Assembly: GCA_009774255.1 (NCBI GenBank)
Contig: VSNK01000255.1
Span: forward strand, 1-8,260
From: Faecalicatena sp.
GTDB lineage: Bacteria > Bacillota > Clostridia > Lachnospirales > Lachnospiraceae
Direction of reading: 5' to 3'
Length of the DNA stretch: 8,260 bases
Positions 5,554 to 8,260 of this stretch are shown one piece after another. Position 1 is the stretch's first letter. Each line of letters starts with the position of its first letter. Made by a program: the position numbers and the translations under genes. The notes under the pieces are model-generated. The model saw only the letters and a list, made by a program, of their open reading frames with translations. It had not been told where the DNA came from and made no database searches.

Positions 5554-5930
5554 TTGGCAAATTCATCTGTACACAGCAGGAAGTATATCCACAGTACCCG
5601 CAATTTCAGCACAAATGCCGCGTTAAATCCAAGAGGTACGGCATAGCACCACATGTCGATCACATCACAGATGAATCCAAACCTGCTGCCCGTTACAGTT
5701 CACGGCCTAACCGGCCGCAAACTGTAACGCATCCAGCCCATTGAGAAGTCGCCTGACGGCGAGGGGCTGGATGCCTGAAGCCGCAGCTTTATTGGCCGGC
5801 TGCCTTGCAGCGGGGTGCAAGGCACCGTGAACAGTAACTGCTGCCCTCCTCCCGCCCAGAAGACACCCACGATCAGTGTCGTATTCACGGCTGCCCCCAT
5901 GACATAATAGGTATTGATCATGCTGTCTCT
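5554..5930 (-). pseudogene. MATE efflux transporter 3' remnant, interrupted by the miniature element
   Basis: Two pieces of a MATE-family multidrug/cation antiporter C-terminal half survive on the minus strand. The first (5930 to 5847) reads MINTYYVMGAAVN and then LIVGVFWAGG, a transmembrane helix and the family's R/WAGG turn. After the 147-bp insertion, the second (5683 to 5554) reads FGFICDVIDMWCYAVPLGF through VLWIYFLLCTDEFAK. It then stops matching the intact homologue at 8037-8260, exactly where WPWVLKHYR should follow. Removing the insertion and one target repeat leaves the two pieces one base out of frame, so the copy also carries an indel. It has no 5' half: upstream lies the HNH nuclease gene, whose last codons overlap the first MATE residues. 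It is a displaced or duplicated gene end, not a functional transporter. Confidence 0.8.
5692..5838. mobile_element. Miniature inverted-repeat element, copy 2 (147 bp, 8-bp target duplication)
   Basis: This copy has the same orientation and architecture as that at 1838-1983, with seven substitutions and one indel by eye. The ends are GTTACAGTTCACGG and CCGTGAACAGTAAC (13 of 14 pair). Perfect 8-bp direct repeats TGCTGCCC flank it (5684-5691 and 5839-5846). The three hairpins are conserved. In the middle one the stem TCGCC/GGCGA is intact while the loop differs (TGAC here, TTC in copy 1), so change falls in loops rather than stems. The insertion splits the MATE remnant. Apparent open frames through the element are spurious. 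Confidence 0.9.
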
Positions 5931-6649
5931 GCGTGCAATGCATTTACCATCGCTTGTAAATACCAAATTAAGATTCCTGCATAAGGTGTTTTCGGATCCT
6001 GTTCATTATGGAATCCTTCCAGAATATCCATACAATAACTATGTAAATCTCCCTCTTCCACATTTCCAATATCCTCCAGCAACACATCTAATGCTGCTTT
6101 TCTTTCCGCAATTAATGGCGCGGATGTGCAATTCAAATTCAAAGTATTCACCAGATCAAACTCTACATCCGGATCTGATGCTCCAATTTTCCCATCCAAT
6201 GTATAAAAAATGGATTGCAGTGTATCCTTACGGCATGGATTTATTTTCTTGAATTCTGTATTCAAACGATGTTTATCACACGTCAATGTATCCTTTGATG
6301 ACATTCTGCGCACGCCTTTATCGTGCTTCCTTGTATTCCCGTGACACACTGCGAACAGATTCTGATAATCCAACCCCTGCCCCACATCCCGGCCATCGGC
6401 CGGATCAAGCGGGATAAAATGCTCTATTGTAGTTCCCGGGATTCCCACATCCTTATCATCTCTTGGAATCCTGCTCATGCAATATACGCAAAGCTGCCCC
6501 TGGTCATGCTTCAAACATTCGACAACCTGCGCTTTCAGTGGATTTCTCAGCATTTTAAATGCTTCCTTCGGCGAGAGCCCGCTTACTATTGAATCCTCCC
6601 TTAGTTCTTTGAGGCCGTCTGGCTCTGTCCCCTTTTGTACTTCTATCAT
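5918..6649 (-). CDS. ptuB: HNH endonuclease of a Septu-like defence module (PtuB-like, TIGR02646 type)
   Basis: This is a 243-residue soluble nuclease. The order of motifs matches the PtuB/TIGR02646 HNH family: LCVYCMSRI (53-61, zinc pair C54/C57), TTIEHFIPL (73-81, catalytic-type H77), LDYQNLFAVCHG (93-104, N97 and C102/H103), TCDKHR (123-128), INPCRKD (136-142), and near the end PYAGILIWYLQ (222-232). Family members act with an ATPase partner and degrade nucleic acid on phage infection. Its ATG overlaps the ATPase stop (ATGA, 6646-6649), with GGAGG just upstream inside the ATPase gene, so the two are translationally coupled. The stop at 5918 lies in sequence that also reads as MATE in another frame, so the last dozen residues may come from the insertion junction. 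Defence activity is inferred from family and pairing. Confidence 0.85.
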   Translation of the reverse strand: MIEVQKGTEPDGLKELREDSIVSGLSPKEAFKMLRNPLKAQVVECLKHDQGQLCVYCMSRIPRDDKDVGIPGTTIEHFIPLDPADGRDVGQGLDYQNLFAVCHGNTRKHDKGVRRMSSKDTLTCDKHRLNTEFKKINPCRKDTLQSIFYTLDGKIGASDPDVEFDLVNTLNLNCTSAPLIAERKAALDVLLEDIGNVEEGDLHSYCMDILEGFHNEQDPKTPYAGILIWYLQAMVNALHAETA

Positions 6650-7956
6650 CTTTGTCCTCCCCGGATACGTTCCAGTTTCAGTTTCACCCTGTTTGCAACT
6701 GCTTCCTTGTCATGATAAGCCCTCTGTTCATCAATTTTATCCAGTATATGTTCCGCCTCGTCATATTTTTTCTGATCGAGCAATTCATAAAAATTATGGA
6801 AAAGTTCCGCGACCAGAGGATTCCTTTCCGGTGCTCCCATAATTTCCTCCAAAATTGAATTTACATCTTTACCATAGGTTTCTGTGCCGGTGTCCAGAAC
6901 ATCATAATTTTTCAATATTACAAGATTTTCACTTTTTACGCTACTGATCACTGCCGGGGCGTGTGTCGTAACAACAAATTGTACCCTAGGAAATATTTCC
7001 AGCAAATCTCCCAGGATACGATGCTGCCATGCCGGATGAAGATGAAGATCTACTTCATCAATCAGAACTACACCATCCGTCTTATGGAGCACCTCCGGCC
7101 CAAGCTGTGGATTCAGAACCGCCATTCGATACGCAATATCTGCAACCAGACTGACGGTTCCCTTATAACCGTCACTCATCTGCGGTAATGGCATGCTCAT
7201 ACGGTATCCGTCCGTATCTGTATAACAACACTCAATTTCTTTTGTATCCACATTAAAATGAAATTCTATATCACAAAAGCCGGTAATCCGTTCAAAGCAA
7301 GACTTCATTGCGTGATACACAACGGACAGTTCAACGGAATTGTTTGGATTATTTGTTCCTTTTTGCAGCATCTGTATTGTTTTCTTTTGAAACCAGTTCA
7401 TCATCAACTTAATATTTGCCGTTCCGTCCAAGCTGTCAATGTAGCCGTTTATTTTTGTGTTTTCTTTAAATGTATTTGTCCGCTTTTCCCTGTGGTAATC
7501 CCATAAGCGCCCTGTACCATAATATGCGATTACAGGCAGCACCAGTGTAGGATCGCCCGCACGCAATCTGCTCTGATAATCTCTGGAAATATCCATCATC
7601 TGCTTTGCGTCTTTTATGGTAGTGCTTCCATTTTTATGATTCAGAGAGCGTGTCCAGAAAACGGGCTCTCCATCCATATTTCCATCAACAGATATTTCTA
7701 TTGGATATTGCGGCTGCAGATCTTCCGATTCTCCCATCTGATATGCCTTCAAATAGGCATCTGAGTGATGAATGCTTATCCCGGATATTCCGTCCAATCC
7801 TGTAAACATCGTTCCCAAAGAAACCGCAAGTCCCTCCAAAATCGACGTTTTCCCTGATCCGTTGCTGCCGACGATCACTGTAAGCCGATTGTCAAAATTC
7901 ACTTCAAAATCGAGAAAACATCTATAATTTCTCAATGTCAGACTTTCTATCATCAT
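6646..7956 (-). CDS. ptuA: AAA/ABC-type ATPase of a Septu-like defence module (PtuA-like)
   Basis: This is a 436-residue SMC/OLD-like ATPase without the long coiled coil of SMC proteins. It opens MMIESLTLRNYRCF, the usual start of this group. Walker A is GSNGSGKT (30-37), the signature-like MSDGYKG (260-266) is followed by LVADIAYRM, Walker B is VVLIDEVDLHLHP (296-308), and the switch histidine is in TTHAP (330-334). The C-terminal 70 residues are charged and helical. Coupled to the HNH gene it matches PtuA, which senses infection and controls the nuclease. A GTG at 7965 opens the frame, but GAGGTGA lies between it and the ATG at 7956, at correct spacing for that ATG, so 7956 is preferred (7953 is also possible). 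No reverse transcriptase or retron RNA is seen in the window, so this looks like stand-alone Septu. Confidence 0.85.
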   Translation of the reverse strand: MMIESLTLRNYRCFLDFEVNFDNRLTVIVGSNGSGKTSILEGLAVSLGTMFTGLDGISGISIHHSDAYLKAYQMGESEDLQPQYPIEISVDGNMDGEPVFWTRSLNHKNGSTTIKDAKQMMDISRDYQSRLRAGDPTLVLPVIAYYGTGRLWDYHREKRTNTFKENTKINGYIDSLDGTANIKLMMNWFQKKTIQMLQKGTNNPNNSVELSVVYHAMKSCFERITGFCDIEFHFNVDTKEIECCYTDTDGYRMSMPLPQMSDGYKGTVSLVADIAYRMAVLNPQLGPEVLHKTDGVVLIDEVDLHLHPAWQHRILGDLLEIFPRVQFVVTTHAPAVISSVKSENLVILKNYDVLDTGTETYGKDVNSILEEIMGAPERNPLVAELFHNFYELLDQKKYDEAEHILDKIDEQRAYHDKEAVANRVKLKLERIRGGQR

Positions 7957-7982
7957 ATATCTCACCTCACTTTATTTTTGCC

Positions 7983-8032
7983 AATATAGCTTGGAATAAT
8001 GCTTTGATATGCTACTTTTCCATTTTGCGCAA
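7983..8032 (-). promoter_or_regulatory. Weak candidate promoter of the defence module
   Basis: On the minus strand TTGCGC (8032-8027) is followed after 17 bp by TATCAA (8009-8004), and TATATT (7988-7983) offers another -10. All lie between the MATE stop and the ATPase start. None is a strong match. Read-through from the MATE gene 80 bp upstream is equally possible. Confidence 0.3.
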
Positions 8033-8036
8033 GATT

Positions 8037-8260
8037 TCATTCTGTCTCTTCTCCTTCCTCAAACAAATCATCTCTGGTAATATTATTGAGCCATTTCATA
8101 CTCCGATAATGCTTCAGCACCCAGGGCCATTTGGCAAATTCATCCGTACACAGCAGGAAATATACCCACAGCACCGTCAATTTCATCACAAATGCCGCGA
8201 TAAATCCAAGGGGTACGGCGTAGCACCACATGGTGATCGTATCGCAGATAAGTCCAAACC
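8037..8260 (-). CDS. MATE family efflux transporter, C-terminal part (5' end outside window)
   Basis: The 73 C-terminal residues of a MATE-family Na+/H+-coupled multidrug antiporter are visible, running off the right edge. They read FGLICDTITMWCYAVPLGF, a hydrophobic helix ending near VMKL, a second helix VLWVYFLLCTDEF, and then a cytoplasmic tail with WPWVLKHYRS and KWLNNITRDDLFEE before the stop. This is the ordinary end of Lachnospiraceae-type MATE proteins, so the 3' end is intact. A 130-bp stretch (8131-8260) is repeated at 5554-5683 with about 87% identity. The ATPase gene begins 80 bp downstream on the same strand. Substrate cannot be told. Confidence 0.82.
   Translation of the reverse strand, partial: FGLICDTITMWCYAVPLGFIAAFVMKLTVLWVYFLLCTDEFAKWPWVLKHYRSMKWLNNITRDDLFEEGEETE
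8131..8260 (-). repeat. Direct repeat of MATE coding sequence flanking the defence module (partner 5554-5683)
   Basis: By-eye ungapped alignment of 8131-8260 with 5554-5683 gives about 17 mismatches in 130 bp, same orientation. Several mismatches are at third codon positions, as between homologous genes rather than a recent duplication. The left boundary is sharp: TTGGCAAATTCAT is shared and the bases before it are not. The right limit is unknown because the window ends. The two copies bracket the ATPase/HNH pair. Confidence 0.8.

Noticed and set aside
5700..5966. Open frame joining MATE residues with the second miniature element
   Set aside because: It is a fusion created by the insertion; only the MATE part is meaningful, as a remnant.
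7957..7965. GTG start of the ATPase at 7965
   Set aside because: The GAGGTGA ribosome site falls on and after this codon and is spaced correctly for the ATG at 7956.
1..8260. CRISPR arrays, tRNA or rRNA genes, retron RNA or reverse transcriptase
   Set aside because: No regularly spaced repeats, cloverleaf or rRNA-like sequence, or RT motifs were seen on either strand.

Overview
The window looks like a chromosomal accessory region of a gut Clostridia bacterium, probably a Lachnospiraceae member. The evidence is moderate GC, strong AGGAGG-type ribosome binding sites, and protein families typical of that group. The genus cannot be fixed from the sequence alone.

Left half (about 180-5450): a minus-strand cluster encodes three proteins matching the known C-glycoside-cleaving set. 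They are a Gfo/Idh/MocA oxidoreductase (2102-3214, DgpA-like), the small C-glycoside deglycosidase beta subunit (1331-1726, DgpB-like) and the TIM-barrel sugar isomerase-like alpha subunit (252-1307, DgpC-like). The cluster ends in a clear intrinsic terminator (181-202). In the known pathway the oxidoreductase oxidises the sugar of a C-glycoside to a 3-keto form, and the alpha/beta complex then breaks the sugar-aglycone C-C bond. A 644-residue PTS-type regulator (HTH, Mga-like HTH, two PRDs, EIIB-like, EIIA-like) is transcribed divergently from 3515. It is separated from the operon by 300 bp containing a promoter with a weak -35 and a 35-bp palindrome. All four canonical phosphorylatable PRD histidines appear to be substituted.

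Right half (about 5450-8260): an ATPase gene and an HNH nuclease gene with a 4-bp overlap (6646-7956 and 5918-6649) form a Septu-like (PtuA/PtuB) anti-phage module without a visible retron. The module lies between two same-orientation copies of the 3' part of a MATE efflux gene. The upstream copy has an intact C-terminus (8037-8260, 5' part outside the window). The downstream copy is a decayed fragment (5554 to about 5930). The two share about 87% identity over 130 bp. This is the layout expected if the module arrived by recombination at the MATE gene end.

Mobile repeats: two copies (1838-1983, 146 bp; 5692-5838, 147 bp) of a non-coding miniature element carry GTTAC(A/T)GTTCACGG-type terminal inverted repeats, three internal hairpins and perfect 8-bp target duplications (GCTTTCGC and TGCTGCCC). 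One is inserted between the oxidoreductase and beta-subunit genes, at the centre of a palindrome. The other is inserted in the MATE remnant. A degraded relative may sit at 72-105.
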